From Nemertoderma westbladi (Eukaryota > Xenacoelomorpha > Nemertodermatida > Nemertodermatidae), in assembly GCA_032718475.1 (NCBI GenBank), contig JAUCBJ010006765.1:1-52026 (forward strand): 52,026 nucleotides of DNA, in the 5' to 3' direction. The position numbers and the translations under genes are program-made. Numbering within the stretch: position 1 is the stretch's first letter; each line of letters starts with the position of its first letter. Under the pieces are notes generated by a model. The model searched no databases. It had not been told where the DNA came from and was given only the letters and a program-made list of their open reading frames with translations. Below are positions 14,311 through 24,984 of the stretch, piece by piece.

Positions 14311-16205
14311 CAATGGGGTAACGTGCAACGTATCTGGATTCGGAATGGGCGCAAATTGAATGCCTATTTCTAAAAATGTATTTCATCAATTACTGCTAGT
14401 AGTAATTAATAATATTAATAAAATTACAAGTTTGAAATTTAAAAGTAGTAAATGAAATTCACAATTTCACCCATTTTTACTCGAATTTGAATAAAGCTTT
14501 ACTCAGTTGGAAGTAGGCCTATAATGTATTTTTTATAATTTCATATATATTTTTTTATTTAATAAATTGATCTATATGTAAACAGCAAGGCGCACAATGG
14601 GTTTGGGGCGCCATTCCTGATTACATCATTTACCCTAAATCCGATCCTGGTTAATATATTTATATTATATAATGCAGTAGGCCTACTAACCTTGGATAAA
14701 TAATTGATATCGATTTTATTATCTGTGTAATCGTTGAGTATTGGTGCACCGTAAGCGTCGATATACTTGAGACGGCGTCGATCACGGGCCTTTAGTGCGC
14801 GCGGTTTGCTAATAACTACACCCCGAGGGTTCTACATAAAGTTAAATTATTAGTAATAAAGAAATAAATAACTAGATTTTCGTGTTGCGAAAGGCAGCAC
14901 AAGGAAAATGTGAGGTAGGTAGAGCAGTTTTGCACAGAGTGGGCTTTGCAATGTAAACCTCAGTTTTCCCATTGGCGCCAATGAATGTTTATTTGGTCTT
15001 GCCCTGCACTTAAAACTGTGTGTCAAGATGAGCTACACCACTTAGGTGTTAGTACACTGTTTGCAACTATTTTAGATTCGATGTACAGTAGGCCAATAGC
15101 CTACTATATACATTGTATAGTTTAGGCCATGGTAGGCACACCTAAATTCTTCCGGAATATATTTTCACTGTGGCTTAATCGGATTACAGGTTCCAGATAG
15201 AGGCGCAAATTGACCGCAAGTAAACTACAGTTTAGATTCATTGTTTTGGTTATAAACCATACCGTAACGTTAACCTGTTCCTTTCCCTTAATGTTTCAAA
15301 TCAAATTAAATTACTCATTAAACCCACTAAACACATAGTTGGTGTTTGCACTTTGCAGTCATTTTGCGCCATTAAGTCACCGGTAAAATTCCCGTACAAT
15401 TATATAATACGATTAATAAACATAAGTCCAAACAACTAAACACTAAAAATAAGGTCCCAACCTGTTGGTTGTCCTTCGGATGTGTTTCACTAATTATCCA
15501 CTAACCTTAATCCGTTCGCACAACTGTATCCTCGCTAACTCATCGAGTTTCTGTCTGTAGGTATAAGCCCGTCGTCTCTCTGTGTGTATTGCGTTCTGTA
15601 GGTAGTTGATATAGAGTCCGGCTGTGTTCCGATCGCGCCGGTCCACCATCGCTTGGTGTTGGATGTAGGACGACTGGGATCGAACTCTCCCGTTTGAGGC
15701 GATCTGAAACAACCCGAATACCCTCTCAATGTAATAACGCCTACATTGGCTAGTCCTACTAACTACATAATTTAAAGAACGGCCTGTAAAGTTAATTGCT
15801 ACGGTTCATTTAAGTAATTATTAGTTTTTCTGCCACTCACTTCATAAAATCGGTGATTTCTTTTAATTTTAATTTCAAATTTTTTGCAATTAAATTAAAT
15901 TGCTTGATGACGCGCGGGATGCTTGATATATTAATCTTGCTATATTGTTTTATATATGTCAACTAGAAAATGTGAGTGCCATAACTCAATGTTTTGTTCT
16001 GTTGTTGCCATGAATGTCGAGATATACACAACATATAAGAATAAATAAAACTACTCACCATTCCGGCATTCCGCATGTGCCTCTTTATCCTAGGGTTTTT
16101 AAAGTAACCCTTCAGATTGTCATCTTTCAAAGGATCGTAGGTAATAAGTAGACCCTTATCAGAGATGTTGGTAAATCTTGTGTTAAATTCCGGTCTTCTA
16201 GCCAT
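854..16205 (-). CDS. ERICH3: ERICH3-like (glutamate-rich protein 3) gene with C-terminal leucine-rich repeats
   Basis: Ten exons, all GT..AG with matching phases: 16059-16205, 15506-15703, 14691-14831, 13901-14104, 12952-13126, 4564-4708, 3227-4268, 2920-3006, 1796-2022, 854-1061. The CDS is 2574 nt (857 aa plus stop). Residues 20-115 contain LKGYFKNPRIKRHMRNAGM, like the ERICH3 N-terminus (LAGYFNNTRIRRHL in human). Residues about 246-336 match the DUF4590 domain, with VYRGNLYPG (human VYKGKL) and FPFSLSCYVDG (human FPFSLTFFLNG). Residues 340-684 are Lys/Ser/Glu-rich low complexity. Residues 714 onward hold two ribonuclease-inhibitor-type LRRs, which I do not know from vertebrate ERICH3. Human ERICH3 has been linked to primary cilia and vesicle trafficking; a ciliary role here is inference. 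The intron after exon 5 is 8.2 kb, nearly all minisatellite. A GT at 868-867 in the last exon could be a donor, in which case the gene would run further. Confidence 0.82.
1796..2022 (-). CDS. ERICH3: ERICH3-like exon 9, leucine-rich repeats
   Basis: 227 nt between CTGCAG|TTT and TTATT|GTAAGA; enters phase 0, leaves phase 2. Contains SLNEINLKDNNITNNGAKHV, a ribonuclease-inhibitor-type LRR (LxxLNLxxNxI). The split leucine codon is completed by the first base of exon 10. Confidence 0.7.
2920..3006 (-). CDS. ERICH3: ERICH3-like exon 8
   Basis: 29 codons between CCATAG|AGA and CAATAT|GTGAGT, phase 0 at both ends. Encodes a charged helix beginning RSKEEERLTRLIKHQKSVTL. It links the charged tract to the LRR exons in frame. 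Confidence 0.65.
3227..4268 (-). CDS. ERICH3: ERICH3-like exon 7, Lys/Ser/Glu-rich tract
   Basis: 1042 nt from ATGCAG|A to AATACA|GTAAGT; enters in phase 2, leaves in phase 0. After FQMVSVTENCPKKTKEEKK it becomes low complexity, with loosely periodic elements such as SEQTDSK and ESKQTESKKA. The charged tract after DUF4590 is also a feature of vertebrate ERICH3. The sense strand is A-rich, which leaves a T-rich open shadow frame on the plus strand at 3054-3572. Confidence 0.75.
4564..4708 (-). CDS. ERICH3: ERICH3-like exon 6, second half of DUF4590-like domain
   Basis: 145 nt between TTTCCAG|AC and GCCAG|GTAGGT; enters in phase 1, leaves in phase 2. It encodes DELSFPSYRKDHFPFSLSCY and ends GTKIGGRTAR, matching the human FPFSLTFFLNG...GSRLGGKRG segment. 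Confidence 0.8.
4799..12979 (-). repeat. 40-bp minisatellite built from the ERICH3 exon 5 end plus its 5' splice site
   Basis: About 204 units of 40 bp, with some 41-bp variants containing CACTATTCCC on the plus strand. On the minus strand a unit is GTGTACCGAGGGAATC, then TGTACCC(A/T)GGAG, then GTCAGTGTTG. The first 28 bases equal the end of coding exon 5 and GTCAGT is its donor, so the array overlaps the exon by 28 nt and continues to 91 bp from exon 6. Longer blocks are also repeated: 5047-5766 recurs at 5767-6486 (18 units), 10651-11108 recurs at 11211-11668 (14 units). A typical unit has no stop in any sense frame, so many long spurious reading frames occur. Read through from exon 5, the frame stops after 12 codons because of a TGA in the second unit. 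Confidence 0.95.
12952..13126 (-). CDS. ERICH3: ERICH3-like exon 5, first half of DUF4590-like domain
   Basis: 175 nt, starting in phase 0 after TTTTAG and ending in phase 1 at CCAGGAG|GTCAGT. It encodes CYVTFKFIGVGG, then YEVSVIQQ, then VYRGNLYPG. The last 28 nt (VYRGNLYPG and the donor) are the sequence copied in every unit of the adjoining 40-bp array. An earlier GT (ATG|GTGTAC) would leave exon 6 out of frame; this donor restores it as Gly-Asp. Confidence 0.75.
13629..13768. repeat. foldback element in ERICH3 intron 4
   Basis: Imperfect inverted repeat. CATTGTGTGA at the left and TCACACAATG at the right are perfect complements. Further in, TTCAACGTT pairs with AACGTTGAA. It resembles a small foldback MITE; no clear target-site duplication. 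Confidence 0.45.
13901..14104 (-). CDS. ERICH3: ERICH3-like exon 4
   Basis: 68 codons between CGACAG|CTT and TCTAGA|GTTAGT, phase 0 at both ends. Proline- and arginine-containing linker before the DUF4590-like domain. The donor is weaker than the others, so the 3' edge is the least certain of the middle exons. Confidence 0.62.
14277..14309 (+). repeat. poly-G tract of 33 bases
   Basis: Uninterrupted G run inside ERICH3 intron 3. It could form G-quadruplex on the plus strand and is C on the transcribed RNA. Its exact length is prone to sequencing error. Confidence 0.85.
14691..14831 (-). CDS. ERICH3: ERICH3-like exon 3
   Basis: 47 codons between ATGTAG|AAC and TCCAAG|GTTAGT, phase 0 at both ends. 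The start (NPRGVVISKPRALKARDRRR) is strongly basic; no named motif. Supported by splice sites, phase and position between conserved exons. Confidence 0.68.
15506..15703 (-). CDS. ERICH3: ERICH3-like exon 2
   Basis: 66 codons between TTTCAG|ATC and ATTAAG|GTTAGT, phase 0 at both ends. It encodes IASNGRV followed by a basic helical stretch ending ELARIQLCERIK, aligning with human TRSGRIL...ETLARKERIQRFK. Confidence 0.8.
16059..16205 (-). CDS. ERICH3: ERICH3-like exon 1 (start codon)
   Basis: 49 codons from ATG at 16205, ending in phase 0 at GGAATG|GTGAGT. It encodes the TYDPLKDDNLKGYFKNPRIK segment conserved at the ERICH3 N-terminus. No better upstream ATG was seen in frame. Confidence 0.8.
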
Positions 16206-17940
16206 GGCGTTGTAAACAGTAGTCGATTTGGACGTTTAAAATATTTTAATACGTTAGTTATTATTAAAAATAAACCTCATCTGACACCCAAAAGATGTTC
16301 ACCAAAACAATATGATTATGATGTGAGTTGCACCATGTCACAAGTCCAGGCTTTTATATGCGAAATAATACTTCACATGTACTTGATATAGATAACAACT
16401 ACCTAGGTTTCAATAATTATGTAGATCATGATATGCATAAATACCAAAGCCAACAATAATAATGAAAAATATAAACAATAGACCCGCCGGTGCATAATTA
16501 ACCAGAAGTCTTTAGCATTGTTTCCGTATGGAAAGAAATATTTTACGCTATACTGCACTAGGAATATCATAGAAACTATGAAACGACAACAGGGTTACAG
16601 TAACGCTGGTCAAAGCCAAGAAATTGAAGTTCCTAGCTTTTCCATTGGCCACTGCTTTGTGTAGTTAGACGACAAGGTTTTGTATCCGCTATATTAAATT
16701 ACATACATACCGATTGAGATTAATTAATTAACATTTCGTGTCAATAACAAGGGATACGCGGTTTAAGGACCCACTATATCACCTACTTAGAAAAAATAAT
16801 AATATAATCCGTAAACATTTAGTAAATTTCACTGAAAACAACAAAAGTTTATCTCTTCTTCAAAGTGCGATAATTCGCACATTGCATCGCCCATCGCACA
16901 CGCCATCGTAATAATACTCACCACCCAAGATTAGCTATCAAACAGTTGAAGATACAACACACTGAAGTAACTAATGAGCCCCGAACCCACGTGCTACAGG
17001 ATAAGCCCCACCTACACACAATAGCAACGACCTGGCCACGGCTAAGTTGTAGTGCCCGAAAAATTGTAATGTGCATTTCTTTCATAATATTCATATGGTC
17101 TACAGCATTATGATATAATCCGAGTAAGGAGAGTCCAAGTATGAAATAGCTCTGATGAAACATTTAAATAATATACAAGAAAATGGGAAAACAATCCCAC
17201 AATGATGTAAAATATATTTTACGAAAATTCTTCCACTGACTCTCTACCTGGAACTACACGACCTTCTACTACTCATTCTCAGCAAAATTTCTGGTGCCGA
17301 TCTCAGAGTCTTAGTAAACCTACTACCACACGATGTACACTTCACGCGCCATACATGACTGAAATAACGACTACATTATCATGTTACATACATATAACAT
17401 AAAGTTATCTATTGGAACTTCTTTCCTCTACTTAAACGGAACTGAATCCCTTATTCGGGTTCATGTATAATCAGGTGGATGCGTGGCGCATTTTCAGCCA
17501 GACAGACCTAGATGTAAAAATTTGCATTGTTGTTAGTTTAAGTGGCAGAGTTCGCTTATTTTAATAGGTAAAGTCTACACCCCAAGTCATACCTTTTTTT
17601 TTAATGAATTCAGCATTTTCGTAGGACAACATTATCGATTTACAGTTTTTTACCTCCCGCACCAAGGTTTTTATATGAGTATGTGACCATCGATGAAAGA
17701 GTTGGGATTCGGAAATGTTGTGTACAGACTCTATGTGCAGAGAATAGACCCACGTAGCGCTTATTGGTAACATTAGGAGAGGTAAACGGTTGATGGTGAT
17801 TTGTTTTGTAACACTTGTCTCATTGCTGAAATAGTTGCCGAGATATATAAGACTACGAAGGAACTGTGCTCTTGATCTAAGAAGTCAAGTTCGTGTGTAG
17901 ATAGGGCCACAATATAAAAACGTAGATAAGGTCTAATCGC

Positions 17941-17990
17941 TGGAATAAAAAACACCCGCCATAGAATGGTGGGTGTTTTTTACTATTCCA
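17941..17990. repeat. near-perfect 50-bp hairpin
   Basis: TGGAATA..AAAAACACCCGCCAT is followed within 4 bases by its reverse complement with a 2-base indel and one mismatch. It could be two element termini joined head to head. There is no adjacent T-run of terminator type. Confidence 0.6.
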
Positions 17991-19464
17991 ATGATCTATT
18001 CACCCATAAGTATTTCGCAATCAATCAGAACCACTTTTTTGGGATTCTATATTACCTTGTTGCCATAGTGACCAAAAAAAGTATATAAAATTTCTGCGGA
18101 AATATTCATTGAAATTCGACATAAATCAGCATAACACAAGCCAAACAAAAAGAACAGTAGGGAAGAGTAAGTAGCAAATTAGTAATGTTCCAGAATAATT
18201 TAATTAATTGCGTAATATGCTGCAATTCAATTGGGAATCAATAAAATTTACACTGTCCTGTAACACATAAATTGTTATATCTCGGTAACTAAAAGTCGCA
18301 TCCAATTTATAAATATATAAAAAATTACACAGTGTAAAAAAAATTATACAATTCCACTGCAAGGAAATTTCATAATTGTCATTAATGTTAGCGGAGATTT
18401 TTCACATAAATAAAATTGGGCTAATATATTTATTTGTTTTAGTTTAAAAACCACAATAGTTTATAATATAATCAATTCAATCAAATCAATTTTTGGGGAT
18501 AAGGGTTTTTGAGGTCGACAAATCTGATGGGCGAAGTTACATGTACCTGTTTAGTAGAGAAGTTGTGTAAATAAGCTTCCTATATTGTACCAGCAAAATT
18601 GGTATTAAAAATGGTTAACTGAGTAGACAAATTCCCGTTGCTCTGGAAACTAAATTGGTAACTAACTATATAGAAGTGCATAGTTTAGTCAATCGATAGT
18701 CCCCAAATTTGGAAAAAATCTCAACAAATAGCCCTTGTTGCTAAGTAAAATCCCTTTTGGTAAGGAATGAAACATGGTTGTGAAAGTGATCGGGATGATT
18801 TATTTTTATAGACATTTTTGGTGATATTAGCAAGATAATGTAGAAAATTTTGTTCGGGTGAATTATTGCTAATTAGTTTTGTGTTACCCTCTCCTTTCCG
18901 CTTCATTAACTTGACTATTAATTATATTAGGGCCTACTACTAATATATTTTTCATATAGGTCACTCACTGCCTTATGTAGGACCTCGCCATGTGTAGGAC
19001 TAACAATGATCTTTGATTCTGGAATTTAGTATCACCTGACATACGATTTAGTGGTAGAGGTACCGGTAGCTATAGTTGATGTTAGGTTGGTCCGTATCAG
19101 GGTATTACTACGGTACTGGTAACAGGCCTAGGTACTTTTGTAAAATATTTATTACAAGCAAATATATATTTTCGTATCCGATGAGCCGACAGGCTCATGG
19201 CCTTGGAATTTTTTAATATTATTATTTTAATAATATTATTTAATAATATTATATTCAGCAATAATGAATGTTAAATTACCATAGTAGCCTAGCTAGTGTT
19301 TGTTTATGATCACTACAGTGGTAGGCACTAATATCTGAATATAGCATGTGTGACCATTTATGAACATTTTTGATGAACTAAATAGTTCCTTGCCATGTAG
19401 GCCTAGTGAATTAATTATAGAACCATAGTCGATATTTATTTTATTCTGGTAGTATTCTGTTTTT

Positions 19465-19645
19465 TTTTTTACTTCAGTAGCTAGTATATTTTGAAAATAA
19501 AAAATAATTATATTGCTTTTGAGTGTTTTTTTATATATTGCTGAATGTTCTAGAGCCTTAGTAGATTTTTTTTATGGTAGCTAGTGTTTTTTTTTACTAG
19601 CTAGTATATTTTGAAAATAAGAAAAATTTATATTGTTTTTGAGTT
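19465..19645 (+). repeat. direct repeat of about 60 bp, two copies
   Basis: CTAGTATATTTTGAAAATAA followed by a TTATATTG.TTTTGAGT tail occurs at about 19482 and 19599, each preceded by a T-run and GTAGCTAGT-like sequence. Confidence 0.5.
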
Positions 19646-19909
19646 TGTCTGTCCTCCTTATAATCCGAATTTCCTCGATAATGCGGATTAAAAGTCGGAC
19701 AAAAAATGTTACTTTCTTTTCGTAAAATAAATAGTTATTTTTGGTACATTTATAAGGTATTGCAAGGCCTGCCCTAACCCACCCTCCCCTATTGAACATT
19801 TTTTCAGATCATCATTTTCCATGCTTTTCTTATTTGTTAATGTTGAGCTAGTGGCAAACTTGTTATTAAAGGTAGAGTGATTAGAACTGTTTCCTAGTGT
19901 TTATTTAAT

Positions 19910-19990
19910 GGTAGCTAGCTAGTGTATTGTGTATTTGAAAAGAAAACTGGAATTTTTAAAAGTTACTAGCTAAAACACTAGCTACCTACC
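19910..19990. repeat. 16-bp inverted repeat
   Basis: GGTAGCTAGCTAGTGT at 19910-19925 pairs with ACACTAGCTACCTACC at 19975-19990 (one mismatch), with a 49-base loop. It shares the GTAGCTAGTGT motif with the direct repeat just upstream, so both may be remains of one element. Confidence 0.45.
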
Positions 19991-20533
19991 ATGATAATAT
20001 AATATTTCTTTATGCTGTCTTACGCTAGATTTTTGGATTATTTTCTATTATTTTATTTTAAGAACTACAGTATAAGAACAAAATGAAGATCTATGATAAT
20101 AATGATAATGATATGAATGATCTAATTATGAATTAGATCTATGGTGAGAGATGTTCTTGGAGAAAATGGACAAGTTTTGTTTTAGATTACTCGAGAATTA
20201 TCAACGTTCAATATTTTCCAATCAGGGCATTCCGAAAAATAGGAAAATCGTTATAGCCGTTTTGAATTTTATCACTAACTCAGCACACGCTCATTCAACA
20301 TTCATTTCGATGTTGACTTGTGGCAGCACACTAACATTGTCTAAAAATCTAAAAATTGCTTTTAGAAAAAGTAGCTACCCGGAGGTACATTAAAAGTACT
20401 AATACAAAAGTAATATCATGCACAGTACACAAGCTGATCTAGGTTAGGCCCATATTCGAATTAGCTGTAAGTTGCTTCTTGCCACTGTTTCGAAATAGGT
20501 GATTCAGAAAGTTACTAAACTACAAAATAAATT

Positions 20534-21985
20534 ATGAATAATGAGATGATACATGGAGAAACCAGACATCCTTCAAAAATTACATTCTTGAGCCCAATGG
20601 CGACTACCTCTAAGGAAATCGAATCGATTGCTTCTGTGAACTTAAAAGGGAACTGGGTAAAGCAAGAAGATGATGCTCTTATTGATTTAGTAACGAAATA
20701 TGGGCCTAAGAACTGGAATAGCTTGGCCTCTTATTTACCGGGTCGGAGTGCAAAGCAATGCCGGGAGCACTGGTTAAACCATCTGGACCCAGATGTTTCT
20801 AAAGCTACGTGGACTGTAGGGGAAAATCGAATCATTTTCGAAGCCTGTAAAAAGTTTGGCAAAAAATGGGCGGAGATTGCGAAGTTGTTACCAGGTCGCA
20901 CTGACAACGCTGTGAAGAACCATTGGAACTCTCTCATACGAAATATGTATGGCGGTAGCGAGTTTAACTCCTGCCTTTCCGCTGCCAACTTCCCAAATGG
21001 TATCAAGGTTCGCGAGTTGAGTATCGAAGATCTAAAGCAACTCGAACCAATAGCTGTTATTATTAATGATGACAATCGGCGAATTCCTATTCTTCGGTCA
21101 AAGAAACTCAAAACAAATTCTTCTACTTCCACAACGTCATCAAGTAATTCAGATTCAAAGTCAATAAAATATTACACTCTTGAATGTGGAACAAATCCTG
21201 ATAAGAAACTAAAGGTGACTCAATGTATAAACCAGAATAATATAAAAGTTGAGGGCAATAAATTTTGTGAACTAAAACGAAGGGCCGCCAATGATGACAT
21301 CCAAACCAGAAAAATCGTCAAAACAAATGATATCAAGGCATATTCCACTGGAAAACCCATCGATATTAATCTTTACGGAAAAGCAGACAAAACAAATGAT
21401 ACCAATCTACAAACTAATATACAACCATCGATAGATATCAGCCGCAAGGTGATAACGCCCAGGAACCAGTATAGTGCAAACACATGTCACCCAATTCAAA
21501 TAAATGGTCCCATTTCTCAACCATTAATGGTTCGATCTGTTATGGACCAAACATCTAGTATAAAACGGATGCCACTAGCCAAGGATGTTGTTAATCACAG
21601 TACAGATTATATTTTGTCTACCATAGCTGACGATAGCATATTTAATGATGGTTACCGGTACCCCGAGAAATCGTCTAACGATATGAGCCGCAGATTGCCC
21701 GATGGTAAATCGAAGTCTACGAACTCTTGTTGTAAATCGGGGTCGGCCGCTTTGACATATCGTCGACGGATTTATGATCCTTTTTACGAGTTCACCTCTC
21801 CTCGCTGTCAACTACTAGGTAATGAACATCTCGAGTTCGAACAATACCAATCGCGGATAATGCAAATGCACACCGGTACCTCGCCTTCGTCAACACCAGG
21901 GTCTATACAAGGCACATTGTCTATGTCCACGGCCACACCTGTTCGCTACAACCTGCCGAGAGATGTGATACCAAAGCCATTTTAA
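20534..21985 (+). CDS. R2R3 MYB-domain protein, intronless
   Basis: 483 codons in one uninterrupted frame. R2 lies at residues about 38-88 with tryptophans W41, W61 and W80; R3 at 90-140 with W93, W112 and W131. R3 starts with tryptophan, as in animal c-Myb, not the aliphatic residue usual in plants. [15 protein letters not shown] is nearly identical to c-Myb R3, and C76 in the R2 recognition helix matches the redox cysteine of c-Myb. No R1 is visible. The C-terminal 340 residues are Ser/Asn/Lys-rich without a domain I recognise. Expected role: sequence-specific nuclear DNA binding. Animal MYB DNA-binding regions are normally split by introns, so this may be a retrocopy that stayed functional. 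ATG at 20534 is the first; M22 (20597) is an alternative start that keeps the domain. Confidence 0.85.
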   Translation: MNNEMIHGETRHPSKITFLSPMATTSKEIESIASVNLKGNWVKQEDDALIDLVTKYGPKNWNSLASYLPGRSAKQCREHWLNHLDPDVSKATWTVGENRIIFEACKKFGKKWAEIAKLLPGRTDNAVKNHWNSLIRNMYGGSEFNSCLSAANFPNGIKVRELSIEDLKQLEPIAVIINDDNRRIPILRSKKLKTNSSTSTTSSSNSDSKSIKYYTLECGTNPDKKLKVTQCINQNNIKVEGNKFCELKRRAANDDIQTRKIVKTNDIKAYSTGKPIDINLYGKADKTNDTNLQTNIQPSIDISRKVITPRNQYSANTCHPIQINGPISQPLMVRSVMDQTSSIKRMPLAKDVVNHSTDYILSTIADDSIFNDGYRYPEKSSNDMSRRLPDGKSKSTNSCCKSGSAALTYRRRIYDPFYEFTSPRCQLLGNEHLEFEQYQSRIMQMHTGTSPSSTPGSIQGTLSMSTATPVRYNLPRDVIPKPF

Positions 21986-22283
21986 TGTTTACAATATAAT
22001 TATTTTTATAGCAGTGAAGTAATTCAATTTATAATCTATTTAAATATGATGGATTACATATTATTATTGTATAAATGATTACACGTATTGTTAAATTTTG
22101 TAGCCCACTAAAATAGCATTATTATATGACAGACAACATTTTGGAATACACCCTTTAATTAATTCAGTATAATGTACGAAAATTTCGTAAAATGAGAAAA
22201 ATTGAAATAATTAGAGCGCGTTGTGAGGGAGCCGTAGCATTTGCTGAGAAATTAAATTCATTGCGATTTGAATACTATAATAC

Positions 22284-22289
22284 AATAAA
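22284..22289 (+). promoter_or_regulatory. candidate poly(A) signal of the MYB gene
   Basis: AATAAA about 300 bases past the stop at 21985. No closer exact hexamer was noticed. Confidence 0.3.
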
Positions 22290-22617
22290 TAATAGACTTA
22301 AATATAAAAAATACTCAAGTGAATAGCAACATCGGAAATTAATACATTTATTTACGTGAAAAATATATATCTAATCTAATTAAAGATATTACACTACAAA
22401 TATAAGACTTATGATAACAAAGAACCAGCATAGTTTAAAATCAAAATATCATTTTTTGTTACCATTAATATTTGGAAAGTATACAAATATAAGATTTGGT
22501 GATTTAGAAGTCGATTAATTTTCAGCTCTTAACAACTCGATCGACTTGGATTCCTTCATTATCATTCATAAGATATTTAAGTATCTACACGGTAGAACCA
22601 TCCAATGAAATGTATTA

Positions 22618-23063
22618 TTATTATTATTAACTATTATATAGCGCTCTTCTGAGCCAGTTTCAGAGCGCTTAAAAAAACAATATAAAAATTATAATCATAA
22701 AAATAAAAAAACACTATCAGTTGAGATACAAAATAATTTAAAAGAGTCAACATTATAAGTAAAGTGAAATAATTGATGGTCCTACAAGTTTAATCACCAT
22801 CTGCTCTGAATAGGAACGTCTTTAGCATATTTTTAAACGTGTCCAATGAGGGTGGCTCTCTGTGATGGTCTATATGGGATTCGGAGTTCGTTTAGATAAC
22901 TTGGTGCTAACCCATTGAGGCACTTAAAGGATAGCAATGCTAGCTTATATTCTACTCTGCGTTTTACGGGTAACCAATGGAGTCGTTTCAGGATTGGAGT
23001 GATGTCATCTCTTTTTTTCGTTCGCGTCAGTAGCCGCCCAGCTGAATTCTGAACGAGTAGCAA
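22618..23063 (-). mobile_element. CR1/L2-like LINE, 5'-truncated 3' end
   Basis: Minus-strand frame 23063-22833 reads VQNSAGRLLTRTKKRDDITP and then LKRLHWLPVKRRVEYKLALL, the hallmark end of LINE ORF2 in this group. Downstream on the same strand lies a tail with paired AGCGCTCTGA / AGAGCGCTATATAATA motifs and a TAA-type microsatellite at 22616-22630, typical of such 3' ends. Only the last part is present; no 5' region or upstream reverse transcriptase domain. Confidence 0.8.
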
Positions 23064-23741
23064 CGAAAATGTAGGATAGCATCTTAACTATCTAAAGCCT
23101 TCCAATTACTCAGGTTACGAAATGTTGGGCCGATCTATACAACAACATATTTGGTAACCAACCATCCTATAATATAAATTTTATGTGGGCGTTAAAAAAA
23201 ATCAGCCAATTGGCTAATTATATAGAATATTGTTTAAAACAAGTTCCATTATTTTAAAGTAAAGACCTCACAATAACCTCACAATAATACAAATTTCATG
23301 AGTTGTCCTACAACAACATTATGAACGTGGTTGTCAAACAACATTACTGATTTGCCTAGTATTTCAAAAAATATAGGCACTGGTCCTTCGAAATTGGTAT
23401 CTATGGCAGACAATATTGAGTATAGGCTCCTAACATTTTATTAAAATCGTGCAGAGTAGACAGATGGCTATATATAGGTACTTGTCTTGTTGTTTAACAT
23501 CATACAATCTATTTGCTATTTACATTTAGAAAAGTAGCTTTTTTTGGATATTATTATTATCCTTATAAGAATGGGCTATGTAGAACTCTTTGAGCTAATA
23601 GAATAAGAGTGTCCCGTGATGGAACAATCAGTAGGGAGAGAACTGACTACGCTGTTCTTATTCCTGGGGGTGATTCCAACGTTAACGATTGTTCGAGTGG
23701 TGATGATTTTGAAGGTTTTTCGTCGGGTCTAGTAGCGATGG

Positions 23742-24984
23742 TGAATTAGTGCACTTCGTAGCGGGGTTCCCACTGGTGCAGTGCAATTCGTACTATGGTG
23801 AATTAGTGCACTTCTTTCCGGTGCAGTGCATTTCGCACTGGCGCAGTGCACATTGATCTAAGTGGAGTGCACTTTATACTGGTACAGTGCACATTGCACC
23901 GGTGAATTAGTACACTTCGTTCCGGTGTAGTGCACTTCGCACTAGTGAATGAGTGCACTTTGTACCTGGGTAGTGCACGTCGCACTGGTGCTGTGCAGTT
24001 CGTTCTGGTGCAGTGCACTTTATACTGGTGCAGTGCACTTCGTTCTAGTGCAGTGAACTTCATACTGGTGCAGTGCACTGTTGAATTAGTGAACTTCGTA
24101 ACGGGGTAGTGCACTTAGCACTGGTTCGGTGCATTTTGATCCAATGCAGTGCACTTTATACTGGTGCTTTACACTTCGTACTGGTGCAGAGTACTTCATA
24201 CTCGTTGGTGCAGTGCACTTTGTACTGGTGCAGTGCACATTGAATCGCCGAATGAGTGCACTTCGTACAGTGCACTTCATATGGGTGCGTGCACTTCGTT
24301 CTGGTACAGTGCACTTCATACTGCTGTAGTGCACTTCGTACTGGTGCAGTGCACATTGCATCGTTGAATGGAACGTCGCACTGGAACTACACAAGTAGTG
24401 CACTACACAATGGTGCAGTGCACTTCATACTGGTGCAGTGCACTGTTGAATTAGTGCACTTCATACTGGTGCATTGTACTTCATACTGGTGCAGTGCACT
24501 TCATACTGGTGCAGTGCACTGTTGAATTAGTGCACTTCATACTGGTGCAGTGTACTTCATACTGGTGCAGTGCACTTCATACTGATGCAGTGCACTTCAT
24601 ACTGGTGCAGTGCACTTAATACTGGTGCAGTGCACTGGCGAATCAGTGCACTTCGTACCTGGGTAGTGCACTACACACTGGTGCAGTGCACTTCATACTG
24701 GTGCAGTGCACTGTTGAATTAGTGCACTTCATATTGGTGCAGTGCACTTCATACTGGTACAGCGCACTGTTGAATTAGTGCACTTCATACTGATGCAGTG
24801 CACTTCATACTGGTGCAGTGCACTTAATACTGGTGCAGTGCACTGGCGAATCAGTGCACTTCGTACCTGGGTAGTGCACTACACACTGGTGCAGTGCACT
24901 TCATACTGGTGCAGTGCACTGTTGAATTAGTGCACTTCATATTGGTACAGTGCACTTCATACTGGTACAGTGCACTTCGTATTA
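23742..24984 (+). repeat. 20-bp-period satellite (GTGCAGTGCACTTCATACTG)
   Basis: About 60 degenerate units, with interspersed units reading TGTTGAATTAGTGCACTTC. The core AGTGCACT is a palindrome. The downstream half is more uniform, and blocks such as 24640-24740 recur at about 24840-24940. Short frames on both strands here are by-products of the repeat. No conserved exon borders it. Confidence 0.9.

Larger units (their letters stand above)
16206..20533. other. intergenic region between the divergent ERICH3-like and MYB genes
   Basis: 4.3 kb, AT-rich, between two genes transcribed away from each other, so it should hold both promoters; I see no definite core promoter. Short open frames at 16918-17163, 17561-17955, 18721-18906, 19581-19799 and 20151-20393 show no domain and look like chance. 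Confidence 0.55.

Noticed and set aside
17561-17955. Two adjacent minus-strand frames as a possible transposase
   Set aside because: No recognisable motif, AT-rich context, no element ends other than the nearby hairpin.
20151-20393. 80-codon frame upstream of the MYB gene as its first exon or R1 repeat
   Set aside because: No MYB-repeat tryptophans and no convincing splice path into 20534.
23803-24930. HCT/ALHTGAVH-type frames on both strands
   Set aside because: Products of the 20-bp satellite.
23742-24984. CAGTGCACT core resembling a miR-148-type microRNA
   Set aside because: Match limited to a short palindrome, no hairpin precursor of the right form; chance is adequate.
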